The notes beneath the pieces are model-generated. The model had not been told where the DNA came from, made no database searches, and saw nothing but the letters and a program-made list of their open reading frames with translations. Of a stretch of 64,000 bases of DNA, positions 10,001 to 22,900 are shown in pieces (position 1 is the stretch's first letter; every line of letters begins with the position of its first letter). This stretch comes from Thermothelomyces thermophilus ATCC 42464 (lineage: Eukaryota > Ascomycota > Sordariomycetes > Sordariales > Chaetomiaceae): NCBI RefSeq assembly GCF_000226095.1, contig NC_016475.1:3224001-3288000 (forward strand), in the 5' to 3' direction. The position numbers and the translations under genes are program-made.

Positions 10001-12831
10001 ACATACATACATTAGTTATGCGCGATGCAATCCGTACGCACTGTATCTAGCAGTTGCTTCTTGTCATACGGCGTATCCCTCTCAGCTGAGCAAGGGAGCA
10101 CTGCAGGAGGGCGTGGCTACATTCATGACCACTTGGCCAAGAAATATAGGGACAAATAGATTCAGCAGAATTATCGCAGTTGCTGCGCAGGAATTAGTTT
10201 TTTCAGCAGCCTCGAAACGGAAAGCTCTGGCTTCGGGCGAAAAAATTGGCGATGGATCCTCGCCTCGTGGCACGCCTGGCCAATTTGGTAATTAACTAGC
10301 GGGAAGGCTGGTGGGGCCGATGACCAAGGAAAGACGAACAAGGGATTGATCATCGCTCCCTCGTGGTCTGGACGTTGCGGATTTGCGAAATTTTGTTGAA
10401 GCTGGTCCGTTGATCGCGGAGACCAGGCCGCCGGGCCGGTGTTCGAGAAGCCTGACTGGGAAAAAAATAACCGCATTGAGTCATTTTGTTGTGCACGAAG
10501 TATAGTGCACCCATCAAACAGTACACTAGTGGAGTTCTGTACACTACTATGTAGTCTATCCTTACCGAGGCTCCCTTGCATTGACGGCGGTAATAGTGCA
10601 GTTACAACCGAGCGCGGGAAGGGGATGCGAGATGCACGGGAGCGATGCCTCGGGCCTTGGGAGCATGCAGACGCGCCGATTAGGTGTATCTCCGTCCCAC
10701 CTGCATCCCATCTACTATGTAACCACACCACGAACACTTCGAGAGGAAGAGGGACTTGCGTACTGGCTCACGCGTCTTGGGCAATGCGGCTTGAGATGGA
10801 ACGCGAAAAACAGGCATTGCGGCCACTGCAAAATCTGGAGTCTCCCACTCTGATGCGCGCTCAGTGATCCTTTCGCTGTTTCCACACACGTTTAAACAAA
10901 CTGCAGCTGTAGCGGAGCAGTGACAACACACTGCACGACGCTTGTGGACAATGTACTTACCTAAATAAATGATCGCTGGTCGTCAGGTTCGGGTCGAGGG
11001 GCCTGGAGGCAACGAAATGAGCGAATTGCTGGCGTTCGTTCTGTTGGAAGGACCAGCCAAGATGGGCGGGAGCAACCGCTGTGGCATGAATAACATCGGA
11101 CCGGTAGTTACACCGGTCATTTCGCGTAACAGTCTGGAGGGCGCAAAATTGTCTCGTGTCTCGCAGAAATGGCAGAGGTATTTTCAGTCATGAAGTAGCT
11201 GCACCGTAGCCGCAAAGCTTCTGATGGCAAAGCAACTCAATGGGTTCGCAGAAGTCAACCACAACGGAGCCGGAACCCCTTCTCCGTGTATAATTACGTA
11301 TTGCCGGCTGCCTCGCATGTTCTGGCGCTTTGGATGCACGAGGTCGAGGCGGGCCATAACAATGGTTAATTACTTCCGTTTGGCTGCCTGCTTCCTCGAG
11401 GTAACCGGGTCTGTGTTCAAGAATATCTCGTACTTTTCTATGTTTCTGCCGGATTTCTCTCCCTTCAGCGTTCCGTATCACAACTGATCTCTCACCACGA
11501 GTTCTGCGGGAGGACAGATACCATGCACACCATCCATACCCTCAAGACCCCAGAGATAAACTACAGTTAATAATTACCTGAATACGGCCTTCCAGTGTCG
11601 AGTAATTTACACTCTATCAGATCCTCGGGCGCAACCTGATAGGATATTGAGACAAAGGCTCATAACTTCAGGAGGGAAAGAAATGGGGGAAGGGTCGGCT
11701 CATGTCCTGGCGGAGTCCTGGGCTAGATTCTGTTCCTTCTACAATTTTGGTACCAAAGCCCTCACCACATCAACATCCATCCTATGCCGCCACATCCTTT
11801 TCGACCGCCTCGTCTTGAGCAGGTTTCTTATCGGAGACTCTGCTGTTCAGGTCCTTAACAAGGCCCCTCCCATATTCTATACCCGTATGAACACCGATTC
11901 CGGGCGATGGCAACTTCAGGAAAGGTGAAAACTGCGTCTGGAACCGGTACCATTCTTCCATGACGGAACGCGCCGTTGAATCCTAGCCGACGTTCTGGTA
12001 CTGATTATATATTGGATGATCGCTTTTTCATTCTCCATTTGAAATGAGAACTTGAGCGGCCAGTGTCTGTGACATGCGAGGCCGAACGCATTAAAAGCTC
12101 TTATCCAGTTAAGTTGCTTGCTGGATTTCGTACAGCAAGCGGCCAACTGAACGACCCAAGGATGGACCAAGTGATTGTCAAGGTCGTACTCCTCCATTCG
12201 CCAGCGTAATCGGTCTAATGTTGCAGGGGGTTAGTTCTCAATGCGATAACCCTTGCGATTTCCTTGCAGTTTCAAAAGCACGCTTCCATCTTGAAGTTGC
12301 CGCTGGTTTGAATGACTTTGAACTTTACCGTAACCTTGGTTGCAGATGATTCACAAACGTAGAAGAAGGGAAAAAAGAAGAGAACAAAAATGAGAAACGC
12401 GAAAAAAACGAAAAGAAGAGGACGGTATGCTCAATGACATCAAAGCGCCGACCTGAACCTTGCCGCATGCGCAATAACCAACAAAAATGAGAAGCCATCA
12501 AGAAACAAGTCGACCGAAGGCGCCATGGTGCCGCTAGGCCCTGCAACCCTCATTGCAAAGTGCGCTCCCTTGTGTTGTTTCACATAGTGCACCTCGAAGT
12601 GTGGAAGTTCACGCTTGATCCGATGATGTACCCCCTCATATTGAATGAACCTGCGTAGAGGCCCAAACCGACCATCTGTAAGACTTTTCTAATTCGTGAA
12701 GGAGGAATTACTCCGTAATGCTAATCATGATGTTTCATTATGGCGTTCCTCCTCGCACACAAGCCCTGCGGTCATTACCCATCACTACGCGCTCCTTGGA
12801 GCCTTTAACAACGCCCCACTCCCCGACTCAT
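7044..12831. other. Long spacer (about 5.8 kb)
   Basis: Upstream flank of the large minus-strand gene, then gene-poor DNA up to the TMEM135-like gene. Frames here are short, mutually overlapping and without family resemblance. It includes A/T-rich patches, a near copy of the GTATGTACATAC palindrome around 9996-10011, a 59-codon minus-strand frame at 11782-11961 listed separately, and a TACTCCGTA motif at 12709-12717. Confidence 0.5.
11782..11961 (-). CDS. Possible small protein or terminal exon remnant, unrecognised
   Basis: A 59-aa frame beginning MEEWYRFQTQFSPF and ending with the charged tail DKKPAQDEAVEKDVAA. An in-frame stop ending CTAG lies 18 nt upstream of the ATG and would also serve as a splice acceptor, so it could be the last exon of a decayed gene. 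The amphipathic, Lys/Glu-rich end looks protein-like compared with the surrounding noise, but there is no family match and no neighbouring exon I can defend. It may be chance or a gene fossil. Confidence 0.2.
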   Translation of the reverse strand: MEEWYRFQTQFSPFLKLPSPGIGVHTGIEYGRGLVKDLNSRVSDKKPAQDEAVEKDVAA

Positions 12832-14861
12832 TTAATCCTCCTTTACCAATGCCTCGGCCTCCTCCCGGTCCTCGTCCTCGTCGTCCTCCTCCATCCCCCA
12901 GTCCTTCCACCCCTCGCCGCGGACCCAGCTGATCCCCTTGCGCCAGGGCGCCTCCTTGACCGCCCTGGCGTCTCTCTCGTACACGACGCCCGTCAACATC
13001 AGCGCCGCCACGAACACCCAAACGTCCCCGCCCTTCATGGCCCTCCACCACCGCCTCTTGACCCCGACTTTCCACAGGCTCTCGACGCTCGCCTTTGCGC
13101 TCGCGAGGAACAGCCCGCGGCTGCCCCTCCGCCCGTGCTGCAGCAGTGCCCAGAACCCGGCCACGAAGCCGCCGACAAAGAAGCGCTGCGTCGGCAGGAA
13201 CGTGCGCGGCAGCCACGCCTGGAAGAAGCATATCGATGACCAGGCAGTGGCCAGCGCGCCCGTCAGGAACCCGGCCATACGCAGCGCGCTCGAGACCAGC
13301 TGGTGCAACGTCGACAGAGGGAAGTGGTACAGCGCCGACAGGCGCGGGAGTAACAGGGCCGAGTAGACGACCAAGAGCAGCCGAGTCAGGGAGGGAAAGG
13401 AGCGCAGCCAAAAGGTGAGAAACGTTCGGCTGCACGAGGGGTCTGATGGGTGGAGCGTCGCGCAGGAGAGAGAGGTGATCAAGGGGTGCGCGCCGGATGT
13501 GATGGGAGAGATTGTCTCCAGCGAGAACGGGAGAATGTCCTCCTTGAGAGGGAAGAGAGTTGGGGAAATGAAAGCTCTGGGGCGAAGCATGATGGTCAGT
13601 CTTCAGCATTTTGGTTGGGCTTGAGCGTGGAAGAGAAGGTTGAGACTTACGGCCAGTTCAGCCGCGCCATCTGGGCGAGACTATCGACGATTTCGCCAGC
13701 GTTAGGCCACTTGAGACCGGATGGGTAATCCTCCGGCCTAGGGTGGAGGTATGCCGTGGAGTTCTTGAGGATAGCATTGCTCCAAAACTGCATGAAGAGG
13801 AACCCCTTTCAGTCAGCGGCGGCTCTTCCTTTGCTCACGAAAAGGAAAGAAGATTTCATCACTCACCGAAGGAAAGCAGTCTCGATCAAACACCAGCGCA
13901 TGCAGCAACTGCCCGAACGCAAACGGCTGGAGCATCCAGCTTCCCCACCATGACGGCCGCGGCCTGTTCCGGTCCGGCTTGCCGTTGACACCCCTCTCCC
14001 GCCCCCACACCATGCCGTTGTCCTCGGCGCAGTTCCACCCAAACTCGAGCGCCCGGAACATCATGTACAAGGCAACCGTCACCCGCAACTGCCGGTTGGG
14101 GTACACGCCCAGCGCCAACCCCGCCAGGGATGCGCCCACGGCCGGTGCGTAAGGAGATGTCAGAGTGCCGGCGATCTTGGGATTGCGCAACCGGAAAGGC
14201 GCGGCTGATGGGTCGAGGAGGTGGGCGCGCAGGCGGTTGAAGAAGCGGAATAGGATGCGATACATCAGCAGGATCGTGCTGAGGGAGAGCGAGAGCCGCA
14301 GCGTTGGCGACTTGTGCAGCGGCTGCTTCTTGCTGCTTGCCGACGCGGTCCTGGAAAGATAACTGTCAGCTTGTCTGCTCAACAACCTCCGCGAGAATCG
14401 GAGGGGCTCGGCAAGGCCTTGGCGTACTCTTTCTTCTTCCCCATCACTCTCGCCGATACGACTCCCCACAACTTCATCAGCGCGCCCGTCGCGACGAAGA
14501 CACGGATCGAGTGCCTGACCGCGCGCGCATTGTAGTCGTCCGCACCGCGGACGGGGACCGTCGACCCATCTTCGTCATCCTTTCCCTTTCCCGTGCTCTT
14601 CCTATCCTTACTCAACGACTGCGTGCGCCCTCGAGTGCCCTCCATGGTCCTCTGCACCGTGTCCACCGTCGGGGCGCGCCTTTTGAGCGCTCGCGATCGC
14701 GAGATCACGTACTTGTGAAGAGTCGCATACTCGCGGGCTGATATGGTGTAGCGCAGGGCGTTGCGGAGGATGGGATCTGTGGTGGATCGTGCCGTCCTCG
14801 CTGATGGAGCGCCACTAGGACCTGGGCTTTTCGAACTCGGCGGCCCGGCCCTCGAAGCCAT
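12832..14861 (-). CDS. TMEM135/PMP52-like multi-pass membrane protein (four exons)
   Basis: Exons are complement(14428..14861), (13867..14350), (13651..13787) and (12832..13576). The introns are 77, 79, 74 nt, with GTACGC, GTGAGT and GTAAGT donors, and the model keeps frame to give 599 aa. Joins read through KKKE|TASASSKKQ, DRDCFPS|FWSNAI and LNWP|AFISP. The protein begins with a Ser/Pro/Arg-rich tail, then RNALRYTISAREYATLHKYV. Hydrophobic segments follow, including FVATGALMKLWG, LRLSLSLSTILLMYRILF and YAPAVGASLAGLALGVY. The second half has LPTQRFFVGGFVAGFWAL and GVKRRWWRAMKGGDVW, and the chain ends in an acidic tail. This matches the fungal branch of the TMEM135 family, whose animal member is tied to peroxisomes and mitochondrial dynamics. 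A peroxisomal or related membrane location is inferred from the family only, and the molecular activity is unknown. Confidence 0.82.
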
Positions 14862-16291
14862 CTTGCCTTGTGCGTGCGTATGGTTACCGATGTGAGAGTA
14901 CGAGAAGCCGCGAGGTGCGATGTTCAATCGCTTTGGATGACGAGTACAACTCCTTCCAAGGCGAAGGAAGGATGGTGGAGAGTCTGATTACCCCCCCGGG
15001 CAGGTTGACTCGTGGTGGCTTGCATAAATGCCCAGCGAGGTTAGCAGTCAGACACGCGTCAAATCGCGTGATTCGGCGAATTACGAGCTCTGCTGTAGAC
15101 GGACACGCGCGGGTTTTTGGGTTTGTCTTCTTCCCGCGGCGATTGTTGAAATGCAGAAAGGGGGAAAGAATCGAATGTTGCAGGGTCTCGGTGCAGGTGC
15201 AGGGAACATGTCATGCATTGAAGCGACTTGATTGCGTTCATGTGCAGTGCCTCGGCTTTGAGCTCAGCCAAGACCTGGAGTTTCCCCACCACCCCACGAC
15301 TTGTGTTCGGTACCTTCCATACCGCGTAGTTCCATGCGGGAGGAATGTACGGAGAACGGAGTAGAGTCCACCGTTGCGGCCTCGCAAACTAACCTTGTTG
15401 TTTGTTGGACGACAAGCACGCCACTACTGCGTAGTGGACGGGCCAGCACTTTGAACAAGTAGTACATTTATCGTAAGATCATCAACGTGATTGAGTCGAC
15501 ACCAGGAGACAATGCCTTCAGGAAACGTTACCATTTTCTCGCCCCCTTGAAGTTTCGTACTCCAAACATTTTGGCAATGACATACTGTTTTCCCCAGTGT
15601 GGTATAGCTGTAACCGGTGCCTCACCCCGATCCCCGCCGTACTGCAACCCTCGACAAGATTCTATCAAGTTCAACTCCTCTTTTTCCTAACCCAACCCCA
15701 GATACCTGCAACCAGAACCCCCTTGAAAGCCGAAAGTGCTGCTCTCCTTGGACCCTTGTTGACGAGGGTTATGTGCCCAGTAAAGACCCCAAAATGCAAG
15801 CCCGTAAAGACCGACTGGTCCGAGAACCTGGTGGCTCTAAAACCAACCCAATGGAAGCGAGCACACCCGCTCCAACAGACCCATAAGCCAGTGCTAATAC
15901 ATCATCCCACAGAGGCCTCGAGACGGCGACTCAAAAAAGCCTTGGTTTGGCCTCAGTCGCCTCGCGGAAAGAGAAATGAAAGAGCTCGAATAGAAAAAAA
16001 AAAAAACCAAGAAACCCAATTGTAGCACACCTCCATCCCCTCTAGCCTACCCATTAGTCGAGGGCAGACATTTTTTTATGTAACCGTGAGACTCCAGGCG
16101 CAATGCAGATAATGCCAAGCAAGACTAAGGGAATAAAAAATGCGTATCGGCCGACAGAGCAGCAAGGACAGAAGCCCATGAGCCGGAGAATACTGATGCG
16201 AATGGCAAACCATGCAAACCGCCCAACCCAAACGTCCGAAGGTCATCAAGTCGTGAAATCTGGCCGGCTTCACGCCGAAAGAGCAAGACGC
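14862..16291. other. Spacer upstream of TMEM135-like gene
   Basis: Promoter-side flank of the minus-strand membrane-protein gene and 3' flank of the BTB-like gene. No gene is supported. One ACGGAGTA motif lies at 15356-15363. Confidence 0.5.
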
Positions 16292-18586
16292 TCAGGTGCT
16301 GACGTTGGAGGAAGTGGGTTGCGACCAGGTATGGACAAGGTATGGGAGGTCGCCGGGGAACACCTCTTCCTTGAAACCCATGTTATTGACCCAGAAATCT
16401 TCCATACTTCCTACCACCAGAGGCCCTGTCGCGTTCTCGACACGCTCTTGATAGACGCGGAGTTGAGGGTCCGCACTCTCAAGGGCTCGGTGCCGGCGCG
16501 ATTCGCGCTCGGCGATGATGTCAGTGATCATGGACTGCCGAGACGCAGGGCTGAGCTCTCCGGACAGCTTTCCCAAGTGGGGGTGTTCTAAGACTTGCTT
16601 CAGAAGCTCAAACGGTAAGTTGAGCACGATCCGCGAGAAGAGGGTGTCGTTCGGGGTCAAAGCGCGCGAAGACTTCCCGTTCTTGGAGGGAGAGATATCT
16701 CCAAACTTGATCTGGGATAAGCGCAGGTTGGAGGAAACGCGCGGGTTCCGGGGCATTTGGGCTTGGGTTGTGGAAGACTGGCGGCTATGGAGCCCACCAG
16801 AGGTACCATTCGCGATCGGGGGTGCGTTCGGGTTGCGCGGTGTGGGGCTCGAGGGAGGGAAGCGAGCAAAACCGTAGTCGCTAGCGCTCACGTCGAGAGT
16901 GAAATCGGTCGGGAAGTTGTGGACGATGAAAGAGAGGACTTGCTCCAGAAGCTCTGAGACCCCAAAGCCGTCGTTTTGGGGAGATACGATCCCGATCTGT
17001 GAGACGAACTTGACTGCCAACTCAATCGTGTTCCAGTAAACAAGGCGACTAGCACGGTGGACGGCAACAGAGTGCACCCACGGCAGCTGCAGATACCGGG
17101 CTGTGGCAACGTAACCGAGCGCGGTTTTCAAGTCATCTTTGGCATCTCGAAGGTGGAGTTCGGTGGGTAGAATGCCATCGGCAAGACTCCAGCCGTAGAG
17201 AGTGCGGAGGGAGTACCAGAAGATATCGGATCTCATGTACTCATCGTTGGCCTCGAGGAAAATGATGCCGCCCGGCGCGGTGCCCTGGGCTTTCATCACG
17301 CTGGCAAGCACCGGGCTGCGGGAGAGGACAAAACGGTGGCCGTGTGTTCTGAGCACACGGTGCAGATGCCGGTAACCGGGATGGTCCTGGAACTCTGGGC
17401 TATCAGGAAAGCGAACCTCGAGAACGCAGTCGTTGAAGGTGTTGTCCGAGATGCCATGTCTAAGGAAAGACAAGGCCTCCTCTTGGTCACGAATACTCTG
17501 GAAGGTCGAGATCGAACCTGTGGCAGGGTGTCCAGTGCCATTCATCGCGTGGTTCATTCCGAGGGGTGGCATGGCGCCCTGCCCAGCCGAGGCGGGAGGC
17601 CGCCCGGGAGTACCGTTGATGGCAGGGTAGTGGCCAAATGCATGCTCCTCCGCCTGCGCTGACGATTGCGACCCGTGGAAGCTGTGGGGGGTGGCCGGTC
17701 CAGCATGACTGACGGGATTCGGAGGGAAACCGTCGACCGCTGGAGAAACGAGCAAGGGCCGCCCATATCCGTCCATGGGGGGCGGCGGATAGGGGACCAA
17801 GCCCGGCGGGGGGGCGAAACCTCCGCCGCCGCCTGGACGAGGAGCAGGCGAGGATGTGTTAGAGTCGTGGAACCCATTAAAGGCCAAGCTTCCGTTGCTC
17901 GAATGAGGCTGATGGAAAGCCGGCCGGTTCAGAAACGCGGGATGTGGGGCCATGATGGGGCCTTCGGGGACGGGGCCGGATGTGCCACTGGGCTCGGCGG
18001 CGGGGTTGGTGGTTCCGGGAGGTCTATGGCGGGTAGGTGATTGGTTTCGGCGAGCGGGAACCGTGGACGACATTGTCGGTGTGTCTGCAATCGCGTCCGT
18101 CAGCTGGCATCCTTCACCCGCGAGTGCCGGAGCTGGGGCCGGATGAAGCGAACGGGGAAGCCGAGGGGCAAGATGGTGGGGTGGAAGCAGAGGAACGCGG
18201 GGTTCAACATTGCGAGCTACCGGCATACCTTTGTCATGCTCATCCGACGCGGCGACCCTGGTCGGCTCCGCCTTCACACCGTCTTGGGTAGGGGCAGCGG
18301 CAGGCGTTGTGGCAGCAGCCTCGTTTGCGGAGCCGAGCGGCTCGGTCGAGGTTCCGTTCGGCTGTTCTTGAGCCTGTTTCGACACATCCGAAGTTGACTT
18401 CTCTTCGATCGGCCGAATGCCGTTCGGCACCTTACTTGGAGACGACGATGCGACAGTCGGCGCAGGCGATGGCTTGTTGGCAGGGCGTTGAGGGTAGTTG
18501 AGGGGCAGAACCGGGACGATGGGTCGGCTGGAAGCTCGAGCGGCTGTCTTGGCGGGCTTGCCCGCGATTCCGTTGACGGGCGCCAT
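16292..18586 (-). CDS. BTB/POZ-like domain protein with long proline-rich N-terminus
   Basis: Single exon, 764 aa from the Met of MAPVNGIAGKPAK at 18586. The frame stays open 62 codons further upstream (to 18772), but that part is basic and low in coding character, so the inner Met is preferred. Residues 1 to about 360 are Pro/Ala/Ser/Gly-rich and probably disordered. A BTB-like fold follows at about 370-470 (LRHGISDNTFNDCVLEVRF, HLHRVLRTHGHRFVLSRSPV, EYMRSDIFWYSLRTLYGWSL), with a helical BACK-like segment after it (ALGYVATARYLQLPW). The C-terminal part carries a charged helix (DIIAERESRRHRALE). BTB proteins dimerise and often recruit partners such as cullin-3 ligases or chromatin factors. 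Which partner is used cannot be told here. A domain assignment is likely; the specific role is unknown. Confidence 0.78.
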   Translation of the reverse strand: MAPVNGIAGKPAKTAARASSRPIVPVLPLNYPQRPANKPSPAPTVASSSPSKVPNGIRPIEEKSTSDVSKQAQEQPNGTSTEPLGSANEAAATTPAAAPTQDGVKAEPTRVAASDEHDKGMPVARNVEPRVPLLPPHHLAPRLPRSLHPAPAPALAGEGCQLTDAIADTPTMSSTVPARRNQSPTRHRPPGTTNPAAEPSGTSGPVPEGPIMAPHPAFLNRPAFHQPHSSNGSLAFNGFHDSNTSSPAPRPGGGGGFAPPPGLVPYPPPPMDGYGRPLLVSPAVDGFPPNPVSHAGPATPHSFHGSQSSAQAEEHAFGHYPAINGTPGRPPASAGQGAMPPLGMNHAMNGTGHPATGSISTFQSIRDQEEALSFLRHGISDNTFNDCVLEVRFPDSPEFQDHPGYRHLHRVLRTHGHRFVLSRSPVLASVMKAQGTAPGGIIFLEANDEYMRSDIFWYSLRTLYGWSLADGILPTELHLRDAKDDLKTALGYVATARYLQLPWVHSVAVHRASRLVYWNTIELAVKFVSQIGIVSPQNDGFGVSELLEQVLSFIVHNFPTDFTLDVSASDYGFARFPPSSPTPRNPNAPPIANGTSGGLHSRQSSTTQAQMPRNPRVSSNLRLSQIKFGDISPSKNGKSSRALTPNDTLFSRIVLNLPFELLKQVLEHPHLGKLSGELSPASRQSMITDIIAERESRRHRALESADPQLRVYQERVENATGPLVVGSMEDFWVNNMGFKEEVFPGDLPYLVHTWSQPTSSNVST

Positions 18587-21500
18587 GTTGCGGCGAAAGG
18601 TTGCCGGAAGACTATCAGGCGGAAGTTTTGCTGTAATGAAAGAGCGGCAGCGGGAAAGGAGAGGCGCAAGACGGCGGAAACAGAAGCCGGGGGATTTTGG
18701 AGGTGGTGAGGTGGAAGCTGAATGCTCGGTCACTTGGCAACCTTCGCAGAACTTTGACCTGTGCGACCGCACGTCTCTCTCTTCTCTGACATCGGATTAG
18801 CGAGGAACAATTCGGCTGCAGTCGCAAGGCGCCAGGGAAAATAACTACTTGTCTGGTTGCTGCAGGTTGGCAGCAGCAAGCGAGAGGTCTGCGGGCGGCG
18901 TGCGTTCCGCTCAGGCCCAAGGTTTATGTCTGACGCCAGCAAAGCCGAACTTGCGGGCGAGTCGAGCGCAGCGAGGCCAGGAACCGAGTGGAAGCTCAGA
19001 TTTGGTTCTGGGTCCCGAATTGGCCTGCCAGTCAGTGGGCAATGAGGCCAAAATTTTGACTCCTCCCCGCCGAGGAAAAAAATAGCGTCGGTTTGTGATT
19101 GGCCACAGAGTCTGTGGGGTTGGGCATCTGGTCTGTGCGCCGAGCTGCCTAGCCAAACCACAGAGCAAACCATTGGAAGCTCCGCAACTTCAAAGGCTCC
19201 TCAATTGCTGGCCGGTGACCTACTTATTGAGGACGGAGACAACTACTGGAAGGTCGCAACCAATGAGCTACAACATGGTATTGTCTCAATGAAATCACCG
19301 TTCTACGGAGGGAGTACACTCAGTGCAGACAGGCACTAGGCGTGAAAGTACGATGTACTTGGAGATTGCTCCTCATTTGGCCCGAATGCTTTTTTTCTGT
19401 ATAGTGCCAGGCCTTCGATACTCTGGCACGCAGGGTGGCGGTCCGCACGTCACCGAGACTTTACATGGAGACAAAGTTTCTACACTCTCCCTAGGTATCT
19501 TGGTGTTTTTTTAGTAGACTCCGTGAGCTAGTGTGTTGGCGCGTACTGTACCTTCCGTGATCTATACGGAACGGGTATGGACGGGTGATTCCTCCGCTTC
19601 AATCTCGTGCCGACGGCATCCAAACCACGAACCACAATCTCCTCGTCCCCATGGTATTGCCTACCTATCAATCAGTTCATCAAATCGGCAAAATTTCAGT
19701 GTTGAGTCTTACCAAATGGGCCTTATGACAACGCTCGACGTTTTCGAACTCATTATCTTTCCATACGCATTTTCAAGAGATCCGTTTGTCTGACCTTCTC
19801 CCGCTCACACGAAGTTCGCCGCTCTGACGCAATGAGGCCTGCCTTTTGCCCAGTCAAGCTTCTGACCCCTGTCGGGCTTCCGCAGCATCCAAATCGGTTG
19901 CGGGGGAGGACCGGCGGACGCTAGCAGCGCCCCGGGCCGGTCCAACTCAGGTCGGAGGCCCCGATTGTCGCAAACCAATCCCGTGTGCTTCCTCGTCAGG
20001 CTTCTACGCAGCAAAGCAGCACTTAGGGATCAAAGAGAGGCATCAGCCAACAACTCGTTATTGCTACTATACCAAACAGTGATCTTCTGCTATCATTTCG
20101 ATTATGTTACGGTCTCCGCATCCACGATATTATTGCATGGTTCTGCTTTGCAGGTGTACGGACTACTTCAGACGACATGGCATTCGCTCAGACATCTGAT
20201 CAGGTAGGTAGCTCTAGTTTAAGAGGTCATTCCATATCTCTCTTCTCCCCTTCTCCCTCCCTCTCTTTTCTCAAATCCTTTTTTTTTTCACTAGTTCATC
20301 GCGTTGTTAGCAGTGTAACCAGCTCATGTAAAAGTCCTACAACACGCTGTCTGCTCGGCTGCTCGGTTGCTGAGCCGTTTTAATTCCTCTGGAAATTGAA
20401 ACAATGACTACCTACGCAAACAAAGGGACCAGGTACAGAAGAACGTGAAAATTCGAAAGGTGGGAAAGAAACAAAGGTAGAGACTGAATTGAAACCAAGA
20501 AAGGACTTCCAAGGAATAACATAGTTCAGAGTCTAATTGCCTAACTGCCCCTATGTCCCTAATTGCATCTGTGGATTACACTTCTAGGTGGAAACCAAGA
20601 GGCATTGGTTTGACCGTCACAGATTGAGACCAACCGGGCTTGGTGCTGAGCCAGACCGGGAACCTTGGCTCGAAACGGTCTTCTGTCAGTGCTGGTCGAC
20701 TCGCTCGGCTTGCCCTTGTCCAAAGGCTCCAGCAGTATCCCATGCAAGCATAGGCACTATCCTCGCGATAACCCCCCCACCCACCCACATCCGTTCTCGC
20801 CCAGGGGTGGCGGCCTGCGGCACCGGTAATGCAGCACCGCCTCGTCCTCCGTGAATTCTCAATTCTCCTACCGCTAGCGCCATCGTCAAGTGGCATACCC
20901 TCTCCTGCCCTCTTCATCTCGCAGCCCTCAGCCCAGCTACCCTCTCTTTCCGGCAGCGCGATTGTAGCCGGGTTCCGCGGCGCACTCGCCCGCACTCGCC
21001 CATATGCGGCGCACTCCCAGGGCACCCAGTTGACGAGCCAACCCGGGAGACACTTGCACCCCGCTGACCGCCCGGATCAGCAGCTTGGCAGCGCGGGTCC
21101 CCTGTACAGCGCACAGCTGGCACACTTTGGTACGGTGCCGGCAGTTAACCCACGTGCTCTTGGCCCCCGTCCTTATCGTGCGTAACCTTGTTTTCGTTCC
21201 TCCCCGGTGAGGCACGCGCCGCTGCCTGGCCTCTCCGGCCGCCGGGTCACTCCTGTCAAGCGGCCAAGCCCGTTGCCGCCGTCATTTGAAAGGGGGAGTA
21301 TTATTATTATTGCTGTTGTTCTTGTTACTGCTGTCGTTGCTGTACGGGACGAATGCTCGGACAGTACACTATACCCACCGGATCCAGTTCTCCCTCTCTC
21401 GGGCGCATCGACATCACAGGCAGCCATTGATCTGGCTCTGAGCGGGCGCCGCGCCCGAGAGGTAGCGTACGGGGAACGCACAGAGTATGGCTTGGGAGAC

Positions 21501-22794
21501 GATGGGTGGCGAGGGGAGCCCGTGGGTGGGCAACGTTAGCAGGGTGCAGCATTCAATTCGACGCTTGCATTGTGGCCGGGGAGGGAGAAGCTTTCCCGCG
21601 CAAGGTTGTCGAGCAAGCGCTGGCGAGGGAGCACGGCATCGCTGTTGCTATCGTTGTGCTGGCAGCGGCAAAGGCGGTGGTGCTAGCGACGAAAGGAACG
21701 GGGACGGACATTCGGCAATGTCATTCGAAGGTATGTTTCCTGAGCGAGTCTCTGGGGCTGAATATTTTTTTATTCCCCAAAGGAACATACCCCGTGGTAA
21801 GTTGTAGTGCTCCCGAAGAATAGAAATTCAAGAGTTACCTCATCTTGCAGTTCATTGTGGGTTCACGTAGAGTGCGAGAAAAGAATCACCATTAGCATTG
21901 CAAGGAAGAAAATGAAGATAAAAGAAAGAAAGAAATTAAAGGAAAGGAAAAAAAAAAGAACGAAACAAAGAGGAGGAGGAGAAGAAAGACGATTCAATAC
22001 TAATAGGATGAAATCTGCAGGTCAACTAATTAATTAGCAAAATGGAGCCTTGCTTTTGAGATGCCGAATGTTGCGATGTTTTGCTGGAGTTGGTCAGATC
22101 AGACGCCAGAACCAGTGATTCTGTTAAGAAGCATGGTTTGTAACAAATATGGAGCAAGAAAAGCTTTCTAAAGCGCGGGAAAGCCAGAAAGAACGGAATA
22201 CTTCCCTGGCAGGAGAAATAAGCGTGGTACGAACGCGGATATAATACGTAATTAAACGCCCAGGTTCATCGCGAACTGAGAGCACTTCCACTTAAGGCCC
22301 GCGCCTCTTCGCTCGCCGCTATACATCAAGTCAACTCTAGGGTGACACACGGGAAAGTTCCTCTTGTCCGGTGTGGTATGACGAGGATGATCTAGGATAG
22401 TGGGAGGAACGAAACGGTAGATTTGAGGGTGACGGCAAGGCAATTCGCCGCAGTACTCGAGATTGGACTTGAAATAGAGTGGAAACTTTGATATCTTGTC
22501 CTTAGAGGCTTATTACAGAAACCGAGAATGCAGCTCGAAACACGGGCATAATTAATTACTTTGGTGAAGTCAGCACCCAACCCTTGTAGAGTCAGTATCA
22601 GCCCGCGGGAATGTCTAATTACACTGTTGCTTCAGCAAACAAGAAAAAAAGCGGGAAAGACCTAATTACAGGTATCTGAGATGGATGTGGAATTGACGGA
22701 AAAAGCGAGGGATAGCGGGTTGGGGGGGGGGGGGGGGGGGGCAAATTTGGAGAAAATTGAGGCAGAGCAAGTCGCAAGGCAGCCGTAGGGATGT
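18587..22794. other. Long spacer (about 4.2 kb) with low-complexity tracts
   Basis: No gene is supported. It contains CT-rich sequence around 20235-20290, a T/TTG-rich stretch near 21300-21345, a polypurine tract near 21900-21990 and a run of 20 G at 22722-22741 just before the Fot1-type transposon. Several overlapping frames of 60-150 codons lie in 20.5-21.8 kb but none resembles a protein family. Confidence 0.5.
22722..22741. repeat. Poly(G) tract, 20 nt
   Basis: Uninterrupted run of 20 G, about 55 nt outside the left inverted repeat of the Fot1-type element. Confidence 0.9.
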
Positions 22795-22796
22795 TA

Positions 22797-22848
22797 AGTC
22801 GGACCCCCCATATACCGACCACCCCCATTTTCCGACTGCTTGGCAAAC
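22797..22848 (+). repeat. Left terminal inverted repeat of Fot1/pogo element
   Basis: 52 nt, nearly identical to the reverse complement of 24434-24485. The two differ at positions 41 (T/C) and 46 (G/A) of the repeat. Confidence 0.93.
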
Positions 22849-22900
22849 CTTGGCACCTACAACTACCCATCTTCTTCAACCACATATATTACAGACCTGT

